A stretch of DNA of 64,000 bases from Citrobacter amalonaticus (GCF_001559075.2 NZ_CP014015.2:2604001-2668000), one strand, 5' to 3'; positions 45,106 through 54,113 are shown, counted from the first letter of the stretch. Notes: generated by a model not told the origin, from the letters alone. Program-made: numbers and translations.

Positions 45106-46086
45106 ATGAATATGGAAGAAATTGTGGCCCTTAGTGTAAAGCATAACGTCTCGGATCTACACCTAAGCAATGCGTGGCCTGCGCGCTGGCGCAAACGGGG
45201 GGGCATGGAGCGTGCGCCCTTCACCGTAGCCGACATCACCGGACTGCTGGCGGACTGGCTGGATGAGGGGCAGCAGGCGGCGTTACGGCAAAACGGGCAA
45301 CTGGATTTCGCCGTTTCGCTTGGGGATAACCAGCGCCTGCGGGCCAGCGCCTTTCACCAGCGGCAGGGGACGTCGCTGGCGCTGCGGCTGCTGCCGACGC
45401 AGTGCCCGACGCTGGAAACGCTGGGGACGCCATCCGTACTGCCCGAACTGCTCCGCAGCGAGAATGGCTTGATTCTGGTGACGGGGGCGACGGGCAGCGG
45501 AAAATCAACCACCCTGGCGGCGATGGTCGCGTGGCTGAATCAGCATATCGATGGACATATTTTGACGCTGGAAGATCCCATCGAGTATGTCTACGCCAGC
45601 CAGCGCTGCCTGATTCAGCAGCGTGAAGTGGGACTGCACTGCACCTCATTTGCCGCCGGATTACGCGCGGCGCTGCGTGAAGATCCGGATGTGATTCTGC
45701 TGGGAGAGTTACGCGACAGCGAGACCATTCGTCTGGCGCTAACGGCGGCGGAAACGGGGCATCTGGTGCTGGCGACGCTGCATACGCGCGGTGCCGCGCA
45801 GGCAATCGAGCGACTGATTGATTCTTTTCCGGCGCAGGAAAAAGACCCGGTGCGCAGCCAACTGGCAGGCAGTCTGCGCGCCGTGCTGTCGCAGAAACTG
45901 GAGTCCGACAAGCAGGAGGGGCGCGTTGCGCTGTATGAACTGCTGATCAACACCCCGGCGGCGGGGAATTTGATTCGGGAAGGGAAGTCCCATCAGTTAC
46001 CCCATGTCATTCAGACCGGGCAGCAGATGGGGATGATGACCTTTGCCCAAAGCCTGCAACAGCGACAGGCGCAAGGGCGGCTTTAA
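45106..46086 (+). CDS. yggR: PilT-like secretion ATPase YggR
   Basis: A 326-residue ATPase of the type II/IV secretion superfamily, closest to the twitching-motility retraction ATPase PilT. GATGSGKSTTLAAM is the Walker A motif. LTLEDPIEYVY and EDPDVILLGELRDSETIRLALTAAETGHLV hold the Asp box and Walker B. ATLHTRGAAQAIERLID is the His box. The ATG at 45106 (MNMEEIVALS) gives the E. coli length; the frame extends upstream into yggS and is not used. No pilus genes are in the window, so its substrate is unclear. Confidence 0.94.
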   Translation: MNMEEIVALSVKHNVSDLHLSNAWPARWRKRGGMERAPFTVADITGLLADWLDEGQQAALRQNGQLDFAVSLGDNQRLRASAFHQRQGTSLALRLLPTQCPTLETLGTPSVLPELLRSENGLILVTGATGSGKSTTLAAMVAWLNQHIDGHILTLEDPIEYVYASQRCLIQQREVGLHCTSFAAGLRAALREDPDVILLGELRDSETIRLALTAAETGHLVLATLHTRGAAQAIERLIDSFPAQEKDPVRSQLAGSLRAVLSQKLESDKQEGRVALYELLINTPAAGNLIREGKSHQLPHVIQTGQQMGMMTFAQSLQQRQAQGRL

Positions 46087-46099
46087 AAAACGGATGAGA

Positions 46100-46516
46100 T
46101 CAGTAGCCCTGCTCGAAGTAACTTTCGAGAATGATGACGGCGGAAGCGGAATCGATCTTACCTTTATTCAGCGCGCGATAGCCGCCCTGTTCGAACAGGC
46201 CGGAGCGTGCCTCGACGGTGCTGAGTCGCTCATCGTGTAAGGTGACCGTAACGCCGAAACGCCCGTGAATGCGGTTGGCGAACTTGCGCGCGCGCGCGGT
46301 GAGCGGTTGCTCGGTGCCGTCCATATTCAGCGGCAGGCCAACGATGATCTCATCCGGTTGCCACTCTTTGAGCAGACGTTCGATCAGGTTCCAGTCCGGC
46401 GTACCGTCCTGCGCTTTAATGGCAGGCAGGGCGCGCGCTGTGCCGGTTACCCGCTGACCAATCGCCACGCCGATACTTTTGGTGCCAAAATCAAAGGCCA
46501 GTAATGTTCCGCTCAT
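46100..46516 (-). CDS. ruvX: Holliday-junction resolvase-like / pre-16S rRNA nuclease YqgF
   Basis: A 138-residue RNase H-fold protein. LLAFDFGTKSIGVAIG at the N terminus gives the first catalytic Asp, EIIVGLPLNMDGTEQP the middle Glu region, and DSASAVIILESYF the last Asp. It takes part in 5' maturation of 16S rRNA and has been proposed as a resolvase. The start at 46516 shares a base with the yqgE stop. It converges on yggR, with 13 nt between the stops. Confidence 0.95.
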   Translation of the reverse strand: MSGTLLAFDFGTKSIGVAIGQRVTGTARALPAIKAQDGTPDWNLIERLLKEWQPDEIIVGLPLNMDGTEQPLTARARKFANRIHGRFGVTVTLHDERLSTVEARSGLFEQGGYRALNKGKIDSASAVIILESYFEQGY

Positions 46517-47079
46517 CATGCATGCCCCGCCACGCCGGGCATCGTCAGGATGTCGATGCCGATTAGTCGGGCGGCTTCACGCCAGCGATCGGCAATCGGG
46601 GTTTTAAACAGGATATTGAGATCGGCGGGGGCGGTCAGCCAGGCGTTGTCCAGCAGTTCTTGTTCAAGCTGTCCTTTCTCCCAGGAGGAGTAACCGAGCG
46701 CGACCAGCACTTCGGCAGGTTGTTCGCTCGTGCCTAAGGTTTCGAGCACGTCGCGGGACGTGGTGATGACGGTGTTATCCGAGATGCGGATACTGGAGGC
46801 AAAACGCGACGGCGGCGTGTGCAGAATAAACCCGCGATCTTCCGCTAGCGGGCCGCCAAGCATCACTGCTTTATCCAGACGGATCGCCGGATCGCGCGGT
46901 TCTGGCGCGATTTTTAGTTTTTCCAGAATCCCTTCAATCTGGAGATTTTCCAGAGGCTTATTCACAATAATCCCCATTGCGCCATCTTCGTTATGTTCGC
47001 AAATGTACACCACTGAACGGCGGAAAATCGGATCCTGGAGAGCAGGCATGGCAATAAGAAAGTGATGCTGTAAATTCAT
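46516..47079 (-). CDS. yqgE: UPF0301 protein YqgE
   Basis: A 187-residue DUF179 protein of unknown function. The start at 47079 (MNLQHHFLIAMPAL) gives the family length; the 24-codon extension upstream runs into a repeat-bearing spacer. The family stretch RRSVVYICEHNEDGAMGIIVNKPL, then GGPLAEDRGFILHTP and LGYSSWEKGQLEQEL, is intact. It is translationally coupled to ruvX (overlap of one base). Confidence 0.94.
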   Translation of the reverse strand: MNLQHHFLIAMPALQDPIFRRSVVYICEHNEDGAMGIIVNKPLENLQIEGILEKLKIAPEPRDPAIRLDKAVMLGGPLAEDRGFILHTPPSRFASSIRISDNTVITTSRDVLETLGTSEQPAEVLVALGYSSWEKGQLEQELLDNAWLTAPADLNILFKTPIADRWREAARLIGIDILTMPGVAGHA

Positions 47080-47156
47080 TGTCAGAGGTTCTGTTTCCTG
47101 GTTCAAAAAAGCAACAGGGGTCAGTATGTGGGTAAAGCGCACGGATGTCACTACTG

Positions 47157-47234
47157 TAGGCCGGATAAGACGCCTGTGTCGCCCTCCGGCATCGGTGTCT
47201 TAATGCCTGATGGCGCTACGCTTATCAGGCCTAC
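47157..47234. repeat. REP element pair
   Basis: GTAGGCCGGATAAGACGC with CGCCCTCCGGCAT, and TGCCTGATGGCGCTACGCTTATCAGGCCTAC. It lies in the spacer between gshB and yqgE, which run in the same direction. Confidence 0.9.
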
Positions 47235-47253
47235 AATGCTGGTTCATGGCTGA

Positions 47254-48201
47254 TTATTTTTGCAAACGTGCTTCGATTGCGTCCATCAGCATCCCGGTGA
47301 TGGAGACCGGGAATTCGGCTTCAATCTCGCGGATGCAGGTCGGGCTGGTGACGTTAATCTCGGTCAGGCGATCGCCAATGATATCCAGACCGACAAAAAT
47401 CAGGCCTTTGGCTTTCAGCGTCGGCCCGATACGGCGCGCAATTTCCCAGTCGCTCTCGGTTAACGGACGCGGTTCGCCGCGACCGCCTGCGGCCAGGTTG
47501 CCACGGGTTTCGCCGCCCTGCGGAATGCGCGCCAGGCAGTACGGAACCGGCTCGCCATCGACGACCAGCACGCGTTTGTCGCCATCTTTAATGGCTGGCA
47601 AATAGTTCTGCGCCATGCAGTAGCGGGTACCATGCTCGGTCAGGGTTTCCGTAATCACGCCGAGGTTCGGGTCGCCTTCTTTAACACGGAAGATCGACGC
47701 GCCGCCCATGCCGTCCAGCGGCTTGAGAATAATATCGTTGTGCTTCTGCCAGAACGCCTTCAGTTGCTCTTTGTTGCGAGTGACCAGCGTTTCCGGCGTC
47801 AGGTCAGAGAACCAGGCGGTGAACAGCTTTTCGTTACAGTCACGCAGGCTCTGCGGCTTGTTGACGATAAGCGTCCCTTTTTCTTCCGCGCGTTCCAGAA
47901 TATAGGTGGCGTAAATGAACTCGGTATCAAACGGCGGATCTTTACGCATCAGAATGACGTCGAGGGCGTCCAGCGGCAGATCCTGTTCGCCGGTAAACTC
48001 ATACCACTTGTCGTAGTTCTGCTCGACGCTCAGGGTACGCGTGCGGGCACGGGCTTCACCGTTGATCAGATAAAGATCGGCCATCTCCATATAATGAAGT
48101 TCGTAACCACGACGTTGCGCTTCCAGCAGCATAGCGAAGCTGGAATCTTTTTTGATATTGATGCTTGCGATGGGGTCCATCACGATGCCGAGCTTGATCA
48201 T
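47254..48201 (-). CDS. gshB: glutathione synthetase
   Basis: A 315-residue ATP-grasp enzyme that joins gamma-glutamylcysteine and glycine. IKLGIVMDPIASINIKKDSSFAMLLEAQ opens the N-terminal domain, RMDPPFD-type RKDPPFDTEFIYAT follows, and KPLDGMGGASIFRV plus INVTSPTCIREIE form the ATP- and metal-binding parts. It supplies glutathione, the substrate of gss and cofactor of yghU elsewhere in the window. It lies 12 nt after rsmE in the same direction. Confidence 0.97.
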   Translation of the reverse strand: MIKLGIVMDPIASINIKKDSSFAMLLEAQRRGYELHYMEMADLYLINGEARARTRTLSVEQNYDKWYEFTGEQDLPLDALDVILMRKDPPFDTEFIYATYILERAEEKGTLIVNKPQSLRDCNEKLFTAWFSDLTPETLVTRNKEQLKAFWQKHNDIILKPLDGMGGASIFRVKEGDPNLGVITETLTEHGTRYCMAQNYLPAIKDGDKRVLVVDGEPVPYCLARIPQGGETRGNLAAGGRGEPRPLTESDWEIARRIGPTLKAKGLIFVGLDIIGDRLTEINVTSPTCIREIEAEFPVSITGMLMDAIEARLQK

Positions 48202-48213
48202 TATTCTTCTCCG

Positions 48214-48945
48214 TTAGCCCAGATCGCCAAATCGCACCTGAAGCGCGGTAATGGCGGTGAGCGCAGTTGTCTCAGTACGCAGAACGCGAGGTCCTAACAG
48301 AATATCAGTAAACTGATAGCGTGCGGTCATGGCAATTTCCTCTGCCGACAGCCCACCTTCCGGGCCAATCAACAGACGAACGCGCTCAACCGGCAACGGC
48401 AATGTGTTGATGCTGTCGCTGGCGCGGGGATGGAGGTTCAGCTTCAACCCTTCGTCCTCTTCCGCACACCAGGCTTCCAGATCCATGGCCGGGCGAATTT
48501 CCGGTACCCGGTTGCGACCACACTGTTCGCAGGCGGCAATGGCGATTTTCTGCCACTGCTGGAGCTTCTTGTTCAGACGTTCACTGTCCAGTTTAACGCC
48601 GCAGCGTTCAGAAAAAAGTGGCGTAATGAGGCTTACACCCAGTTCGATCGATTTCTGGATAGTGAACTCCATCTTCTCACCGCGCGACATGACCTGGCCA
48701 AGATGGATATGTAGCGGCGATTCACGATCGTCAATCTCGCCATGCAGCACCTTTACGTCCACGCTTTTCTTGCTGGCGCGGGTGATTTCAGCGGCGAAAA
48801 CCTGATTGCTGCCATCAAACAGCTGCAGTTCCTGACCCGGCCCCATCCGCAGAACGCGTCCGATATGGTTGGCGGCATCTTCGCACAGGGAAATCTGGCT
48901 GCCAGCGGTGATGGGCTCTGGGTGATAAATGCGGGGAATGCGCAT
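48214..48945 (-). CDS. rsmE: 16S rRNA m3U1498 methyltransferase
   Basis: A 243-residue SPOUT-family methyltransferase that modifies U1498 of 16S rRNA. An N-terminal PUA-like domain (PRIYHPEPI to about residue 70) is followed by the knotted SAM-binding domain with LIGPEGGLSAEEI and LGPRVLRTETTALTAI. It is co-directional with gshB (12-nt gap) and lies 79 nt downstream of endA. Confidence 0.96.
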   Translation of the reverse strand: MRIPRIYHPEPITAGSQISLCEDAANHIGRVLRMGPGQELQLFDGSNQVFAAEITRASKKSVDVKVLHGEIDDRESPLHIHLGQVMSRGEKMEFTIQKSIELGVSLITPLFSERCGVKLDSERLNKKLQQWQKIAIAACEQCGRNRVPEIRPAMDLEAWCAEEDEGLKLNLHPRASDSINTLPLPVERVRLLIGPEGGLSAEEIAMTARYQFTDILLGPRVLRTETTALTAITALQVRFGDLG

Positions 48946-49024
48946 AGTTAAAAATCCGCGTCATCTCCCCACGCAGGCTCGCCGCGCGGGGTAAGGGGTT
49001 AATCAAATATCCCGCTAGTGTAGG

Positions 49025-49732
49025 TTAGCTCTTTTGCGCCTGGCAAGCGCGTTGCACGTAAGGGTTATGGTTTCCCTGAATCTTCGCGATCCGCTCGTCG
49101 CGCTCGCACTCCCAGTCGGTGACCGGATACCGCGTGTTCCAGGCGTTGAAAAGCTGGGTTTGCTGGCGGGATAGCGTCAGGTTGTACTGGTCGCGCATAT
49201 AAAAGTAGGTCCGCGCAATCGCGCCGCGCGCGCGGGCGGGTGGTTCGGCGATCTTTTCTTTGAAATCGACCTTCATGGCGCATTGTCCGTACTGACCTTC
49301 GCCGCCGTTCCACTGGCTGTACATGAAGTTACCGCGATCGCCATTCACCTCACCGACGGCGGGTTGCAGGTTGTGCATGTCGCTTTCCATTTTGCGATAG
49401 ACCGGATCTTTGGCGCAGTTTTTCCGTCCGCCGTCCTGCCAGCACTGGCGCTGATGGCCAAACTGCCATGCCGGAACCACGTGTTCCCATTCGATTCGGC
49501 TGGCGCGATTCTCGTTCTTTCGCACCTTGTAGCCGCAGGAGTCGAGATCGACGACCCCCTTCTTGCCCTGCCAGTTGATTTTGCATCCGCAATAGAAGTC
49601 GCCAGGGACATCGGCGTTAACCTTGACGCCTGCGGTCTTTGCCTGTGAAAAACTGTTAATGCCAGCGGCCAACGTCTGGCCTGAAAGGGCTACCGTAAAA
49701 AGAGCGGCAGCGAAAGAAAGAGGACGGTACAT
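49025..49732 (-). CDS. endA: DNA-specific endonuclease I
   Basis: A 235-residue periplasmic nuclease with a Sec signal ending LAAG near residue 22. It cuts double-stranded DNA and is inhibited by tRNA. The beta-beta-alpha-metal motif is in RIEWEHVVPAWQFG, and GDRGNFMYSQWNGGEGQYGQC follows. Eight cysteines allow the disulfides typical of the family. The ATG at 49732 (MYRPLSFAAAL) gives the E. coli length; the frame extends to 49789 without a better signal peptide. Confidence 0.96.
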   Translation of the reverse strand: MYRPLSFAAALFTVALSGQTLAAGINSFSQAKTAGVKVNADVPGDFYCGCKINWQGKKGVVDLDSCGYKVRKNENRASRIEWEHVVPAWQFGHQRQCWQDGGRKNCAKDPVYRKMESDMHNLQPAVGEVNGDRGNFMYSQWNGGEGQYGQCAMKVDFKEKIAEPPARARGAIARTYFYMRDQYNLTLSRQQTQLFNAWNTRYPVTDWECERDERIAKIQGNHNPYVQRACQAQKS

Positions 49733-49823
49733 CATGAACTCCGTATCAAAGCGAGCCCGCAACGTAACGAAAGTTGATGCGTGATGCAATCAGCCAGATC
49801 AGGAAAGTTCCTGATAGTTCTGA

Positions 49824-50324
49824 CTATTTAAGCGGCACTAAGGGTTCGCCGCAGTGAACGCAGCGATAGGTGGCTTCGCCGCGCACAACGCGATTATGGC
49901 GACGGATGGTCAGTTGATGCTCCTGACACTGGCAGCGGTATGGGAACGTGTTGCGGCGTACTGATTGCAGTTCGAACTGATGCGTGCGGCGTGCGGGAAC
50001 ACCGAGCACGCTTTCCATCATCCACTTCCACTCTTTACCGTGCGGCGCAACCCGACCAAATCGCTTCCACACCAGTAAATGCGCCAGTTCATGCGGCACC
50101 ACTTCGTTGATAAACGCCTCGACGTTTTCCATCAACAGCACCGGATTAAGGCGAATTTCGTAACTCTCCAGCCAGGCGGTGCCGGCAGAGGTGCCACGTT
50201 GCTGATACACCAGCTTTGGTTCGGGATAGCTGCGTCCGAGCTTCAGGTTAGCCTGAGCGAGATTTTCCCGCAGGCTGCGCATAACGGCTTGCTGGACGGC
50301 GATAGGGAGACGGGCGGTTTTCAT
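49824..50324 (-). CDS. sprT: SprT family zinc metalloprotein
   Basis: A 166-residue protein with the zincin motif VPHELAHLLVWKRFG at about residues 76-90 and a C-terminal zinc ribbon (CQCQEH and CVHCGEP). It is related to the SPRTN DNA-protein crosslink proteases; the bacterial role is poorly defined. It lies 91 nt upstream of endA in the same direction. Confidence 0.93.
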   Translation of the reverse strand: MKTARLPIAVQQAVMRSLRENLAQANLKLGRSYPEPKLVYQQRGTSAGTAWLESYEIRLNPVLLMENVEAFINEVVPHELAHLLVWKRFGRVAPHGKEWKWMMESVLGVPARRTHQFELQSVRRNTFPYRCQCQEHQLTIRRHNRVVRGEATYRCVHCGEPLVPLK

Positions 50325-50368
50325 AACGGCAGAGAATAGTGCGACAGGGACGGGACTGCAAGAGGAAG

Positions 50369-50392
50369 GCGTCCTCCCGCGGGGGAGGACGC
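50369..50392 (-). terminator. terminator after galP
   Basis: A perfect 10-bp stem (GCGTCCTCCC with GGGAGGACGC) with a CGCG loop, 10 nt past the galP stop. The T run on the - strand is weak (CTTCCTCT). Confidence 0.65.
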
Positions 50393-50402
50393 AAAGGGCG
50401 GA

Positions 50403-51797
50403 TTAATCGTGCGCGCCGATTTCGCGCAGCTTACGACCTTTCATCAGGTTACGTTCGATGTGTTCCAGCGAGACGTGTTTGGTTTCCGGAACCAGCCACA
50501 GCGTCAGCAGGATAAACAGGACATTCAGACCCGCATAGACCCAGAAGGTATTCGCGTTACCGAGGTTTTGCAGCATGGTCAGGAACGTTGCGCCGACAAT
50601 CATGTTGGCAATCCAGTTGGTGGCGGTAGAGCAGGTGATGCCGAAATCGCGGCCTTTCAGCGGCTGGATTTCAGAACACAGCACCCAAATCAGCGGACCG
50701 GCGCTCATGGCGAAACCAATGATGAACATCAACAGCATTGCGATAGCAAAGTACTGCGCGGACGGCGAGTGGATGCCAACATGCATCATCGTTCCGAGGA
50801 TCCCCATTCCGGCCGCCATCACCAGGAAGCCCAGCGTCAGCGTCGGTTTACGACCCCAGCGGTCAACCAGACCGATAGCGATAAAGGTGGCCAGTACGTT
50901 GGTCAGACCGACAATCACGGTGCCCCACATCTGCTCAGAGGTGTTGGTGTAACCCGCCATTTCAAAGATTTTTGGTGCGTAATACATGATGACGTTCATC
51001 CCGGTGAACTGCTGCATCACCTGCAACAGCACGCCAAGGAACACCGCGCGACGGAAGTTGCTGTTCTCTTTGAACAACGCCCAACCGCTCTGTTTCACCT
51101 GCAGGCTTTCGCGGATCTCATCCAGCTCGCGTTTGGCTTCTGCGCTGGTATCACGCAGACGTAACAGCACACGTTCGGCATCGACAAAGCGACGTTTCGC
51201 CGCAAACCAGCGCGGGCTGTCCGGCAGGAAGAAAACGCCGATCAGCAGCAGAATCGCCGGGATGATAATCACGCCCAGCATCCAGCGCCATGCGCCGCTG
51301 TAGCTGAAGGCGGTATCCGACAGATAGGCACCGAGGATCCCGATGGTGATCATCAACTGGTACATGGAGATCATGCTGCCGCGAATTTTTTCCGGCGCGA
51401 TCTCAGACAGATACAGCGGGGCGGTGTACGAGGCCACGCCGACGGCCAGACCCAGCAGTACGCGGGAAAGGATCAGCACTTCAACGTTCGGCGCCGCAGC
51501 GGAGAACAGAGAACCGGCGACAAACAGGATCGCGCCGATCATCAGGCTTTTCTTGCGCCCGAGTTTGAAAGAGAGCCAGCCGCTGCCGACCGCACCGACG
51601 GCTGCGCCGAACATCATGGAGCTGACGACCCACTCCTGAGTGTGTGCGGAGATCTGGAATTCATCCGTGATAAACGGTAATGCGCCAGCGATAACGCCGA
51701 TATCCAGGCCAAAAAGTAATCCTGCCAGGGCTGCAAGGAAGCAGACAAAAAATGTCATCGCCTTATTGGAACGCCCCTGTTTTTTATTGTCAGGCAT
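50403..51797 (-). CDS. galP: galactose:proton symporter
   Basis: A 464-residue MFS sugar porter with twelve hydrophobic helices, importing galactose (and glucose) with a proton. The sugar-porter marks are FGLDIGVIAGALPF in TM1, GRKKSLMIGA in loop 2-3, LPDSPRWFAAKRR after TM6, QQFTGMNVIMYYAP in TM7 and VPETKHVSLEHIE at the end. Upstream lie a CRP site (51863-51878) and a perfect gal operator (51882-51897), agreeing with GalR/GalS plus cAMP-CRP control. Confidence 0.97.
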   Translation of the reverse strand: MPDNKKQGRSNKAMTFFVCFLAALAGLLFGLDIGVIAGALPFITDEFQISAHTQEWVVSSMMFGAAVGAVGSGWLSFKLGRKKSLMIGAILFVAGSLFSAAAPNVEVLILSRVLLGLAVGVASYTAPLYLSEIAPEKIRGSMISMYQLMITIGILGAYLSDTAFSYSGAWRWMLGVIIIPAILLLIGVFFLPDSPRWFAAKRRFVDAERVLLRLRDTSAEAKRELDEIRESLQVKQSGWALFKENSNFRRAVFLGVLLQVMQQFTGMNVIMYYAPKIFEMAGYTNTSEQMWGTVIVGLTNVLATFIAIGLVDRWGRKPTLTLGFLVMAAGMGILGTMMHVGIHSPSAQYFAIAMLLMFIIGFAMSAGPLIWVLCSEIQPLKGRDFGITCSTATNWIANMIVGATFLTMLQNLGNANTFWVYAGLNVLFILLTLWLVPETKHVSLEHIERNLMKGRKLREIGAHD

Positions 51798-51862
51798 TAT
51801 GCCCTCCGGTTGGGTTATCAGTTTTGTTGATAATTAGGGTAGGTGAGTACACCGCAAAAATA

Positions 51863-51878
51863 TGTGATTGCTATCACG
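51863..51878. promoter_or_regulatory. CRP site upstream of galP
   Basis: TGTGA, six bases (TTGCTA), TCACG: nine of ten consensus positions. It is centred about 73 nt upstream of the galP start and adjacent to the gal operator. Confidence 0.8.
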
Positions 51879-51881
51879 TAA

Positions 51882-51897
51882 GTGTAATCGGTTACAC
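51882..51897. promoter_or_regulatory. GalR/GalS operator upstream of galP
   Basis: GTGTAATCGGTTACAC fits the gal operator consensus GTGKAANCGNTTNCAC at every defined position. The rest of the 367-nt galP-metK spacer is AT-rich and shows no gene; it ends at the metK terminator. Confidence 0.88.
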
Positions 51898-52113
51898 TAA
51901 CCGTTCATCATGGTTTAAATTAACAAGTTGAAAATTATAGATTAATTAAACTGAGGTGTATCACGTTTGCTCAGATTTAAGACTTAGCTGAAATAAAATG
52001 TAACAGCAGAGAAAGCCAGAACATGCAAAGTGATTATTCTGAAACTGGTGCTTTCACTCCATGGTGTAAGCGGTTTCAATTAATGGCGTACGGAAGAATC
52101 TCAGGCGGGGCGT

Positions 52114-52144
52114 AAATAAAAAAGGCCAGCGCGAGGCTGGCCTT
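52114..52144 (-). terminator. terminator after metK
   Basis: On the - strand, AAGGCCAGC, loop CTCGC, GCTGGCCTT, then TTTTATTTA. It begins 20 nt past the metK stop. Confidence 0.93.
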
Positions 52145-52164
52145 AAGTCACGGATGTCGGTCGC

Positions 52165-53319
52165 TTATTTCAGGCCGGCAGCCTCACGCAGTACTTGCGC
52201 TTTGTCGGTTTTTTCCCACGGGAAATGTTCGCGACCAAAGTGACCGTACGCGGCGGTCTCTTTGTAGATCGGGTGCAGCAGATCCAGCATCTGAATCAGA
52301 CCGTACGGACGCAGATCGAAGAACTCGCGAACCAGCAGCGTCAGTTGCTCAGCAGGCACTTTCTCGGTACCGAAGGTTTCCACCATGATGGAAGTCGGTT
52401 CAGCCACGCCGATTGCGTAGGAAACCTGAATTTCACAACGGTCAGCCAGGCCTGCGGCAACGATGTTTTTCGCGACATAACGTCCTGCGTAAGCCGCAGA
52501 ACGGTCCACTTTCGATGGATCTTTACCGGAGAATGCGCCGCCGCCGTGACGCGCCATGCCGCCGTAGGTATCAACGATGATCTTACGACCGGTCAGACCG
52601 CAGTCACCCATTGGGCCGCCGATAACAAAACGGCCGGTCGGGTTGATGAAGAATTTGGTGGCAGAGTTCAGCCATTCGGTCGGCAGAACCGGCTTGATGA
52701 TCTCTTCCATCACTGCGTCTTTCAGTGTCGTCTGATCGATATCTTCCGCATGCTGGGTGGAGAGCACCACGGCGTCGATGCCGACAATTTTGCCGTCGTC
52801 GTACTGGAAGGTCACCTGGCTTTTCGCATCCGGGCGCAGCCACGGCAGGGTACCATTTTTACGCACTTCAGCCTGACGCTGCACCAGACGGTGTGCGTAG
52901 GTGATCGGCGCAGGCATCAGCACGTCGGTTTCGTTGGTGGCATAGCCAAACATCAGGCCCTGGTCGCCAGCGCCCTGTTCCAGCGGATCGGCACGGTCAA
53001 CGCCCTGGTTGATATCCGGGGACTGTTTACCAATTGCGCTCAGGACAGCACACGAGTTGGCATCAAAGCCCATGTCGGAATGCACATAGCCAATCTCGCG
53101 CACGGTATTACGTGTGATCTCTTCGATATCGACCCAGGCGCTGGTGGTGATTTCACCGCCAACTAAAACCATGCCGGTTTTCACGTAGGTCTCACACGCG
53201 ACGCGCGCTTTCGGATCCTGTTCCAGGATAGCATCCAGCACGGCATCAGAGATTTGGTCTGCGATTTTGTCAGGATGCCCTTCTGATACGGACTCGGACG
53301 TAAAAAGGTGTTTTGCCAT
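52165..53319 (-). CDS. metK: S-adenosylmethionine synthetase
   Basis: A 384-residue enzyme that makes SAM from methionine and ATP. FTSESVSEGHPDKIADQISDA opens the protein with the ATP-binding His, GAGDQGLMFGYA is the central signature, and GGGAFSGKDPSKVDRSAAY near the second ATP/phosphate loop is intact. It is monocistronic, divergent from yqgB-speA, with a terminator downstream and possible MetJ boxes upstream. Its product feeds methylation (trmB, rsmE), hemW and, through spermidine synthesis, methylthioadenosine, the source of the mtnK substrate. Confidence 0.97.
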   Translation of the reverse strand: MAKHLFTSESVSEGHPDKIADQISDAVLDAILEQDPKARVACETYVKTGMVLVGGEITTSAWVDIEEITRNTVREIGYVHSDMGFDANSCAVLSAIGKQSPDINQGVDRADPLEQGAGDQGLMFGYATNETDVLMPAPITYAHRLVQRQAEVRKNGTLPWLRPDAKSQVTFQYDDGKIVGIDAVVLSTQHAEDIDQTTLKDAVMEEIIKPVLPTEWLNSATKFFINPTGRFVIGGPMGDCGLTGRKIIVDTYGGMARHGGGAFSGKDPSKVDRSAAYAGRYVAKNIVAAGLADRCEIQVSYAIGVAEPTSIMVETFGTEKVPAEQLTLLVREFFDLRPYGLIQMLDLLHPIYKETAAYGHFGREHFPWEKTDKAQVLREAAGLK

Positions 53320-53438
53320 GTTTTATTTCACCTAAGGAGAATTTGGTTAGCTCAAACTGTTGTGCGGAAAAGCCAAAGCAGAAGATTCTACCAAGGCCTG
53401 CAGGTTAGTGACACTGGCAGTCTGAGTGTTAATCAGTA

Positions 53439-53463
53439 TGGATGGATTAACATCTGGATGGCT
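53439..53463. promoter_or_regulatory. possible MetJ (met box) cluster upstream of metK
   Basis: On the - strand the stretch reads CCATCCAGATGTTAATCC, which resembles tandem degenerate met boxes (consensus AGACGTCT, compare CATCCAGACGT in other met operators). It lies about 120-145 nt upstream of metK. Match is partial. The rest of 53320-53736 shows a GC-rich hairpin (ACGACG...CGTCGT near 53635-53655) but no convincing gene. Confidence 0.4.
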
Positions 53464-53736
53464 ATTTTAGGTCACTTCTTCACCCGATTTCCAGTATTTT
53501 TTGAATCAGCTCTCACTGTGTTGAAAACCCGGGTGGAAATTTTTGCAGACACTGCTGGCAATGTGCGCATTTATGTTTTGCTTTTTGGCGTCCATCCCGG
53601 TATAAAACGCGGCGCGCGGCTCTTACAAAAAGCGCACGACGTTTTCGTCGTGTCGCCACTTCCAGCCGGGTTAAAACGTTAGCTTTGGCTTGTGGGTGCG
53701 TTCCTGATGGAGCGACCATGGAGGTGATAAGAGATA

Positions 53737-53880
53737 ATGAACCGTTGTATTCTGCTGAATCTGGCGCACCGTTCTGGTGTGCTTATGTTCCCCACAATTT
53801 GCATCTCTGCTTTGCATACCTGCCGATGTTATACCCATCTCGGCGCTTCTCAGGACTCCAGAGCCGGTAACTGGCACTAA
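53737..53880 (+). CDS. putative 47-residue leader ORF upstream of yqgB-speA
   Basis: ATG at 53737 follows GGAGGTGAT (53720-53728), a nine-base complement of the 16S rRNA 3' end, at an ideal 8-nt distance. The product MNRCILLNLAHRSG... is rich in Cys, His, Arg and Leu and has no known domain that I can name. It ends 93 nt before yqgB. A second frame (53718-53870) overlaps it out of phase but lacks a good ribosome-binding site. The strong initiation signal and place before a polyamine-synthesis operon suggest a leader peptide with a regulatory role; this is inferred, and expression is unproven. Confidence 0.5.
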   Translation: MNRCILLNLAHRSGVLMFPTICISALHTCRCYTHLGASQDSRAGNWH

Positions 53881-53973
53881 GGACTGAACAAGGGCGCTCT
53901 TGTGGAAACAAGAGTTTTCTCGTGGTTTCGCCGAACCGTCATACGTAAGTTCGGTTACGTGTTTTACAATGAT

Positions 53974-54105
53974 ATGAAAAAGAAACCGGTCGCGCAGGCG
54001 GAGTACCAGCACTTTCTGCTGGAAAATCCGACTGTTTATGGGTTGTTATCGCCTCTTCGGATTGCGATAGTAGTCAACTGTTTTACACTTGTTAATAAAA
54101 TTTGA
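53974..54105 (+). CDS. yqgB: small acid-stress protein YqgB
   Basis: A 43-residue protein beginning MKKKPVAQAEYQHFLLENP and ending VVNCFTLVNKI, matching E. coli YqgB in length and pattern. It has been linked to acid stress and, in Salmonella, to virulence; the mechanism is unknown. The start at 53974 is the family start; the open frame continues upstream to 53902 without support. It ends 8 nt before the speA ATG, so the two are probably co-transcribed. Confidence 0.85.
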   Translation: MKKKPVAQAEYQHFLLENPTVYGLLSPLRIAIVVNCFTLVNKI

Positions 54106-54113
54106 GGTTCGCT

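Noticed and set aside
53513..53719. - strand frame of 68 residues between metK and yqgB
   Set aside because: It covers a GC-rich hairpin region, has no convincing ribosome-binding site, and I cannot match it securely to a known protein.
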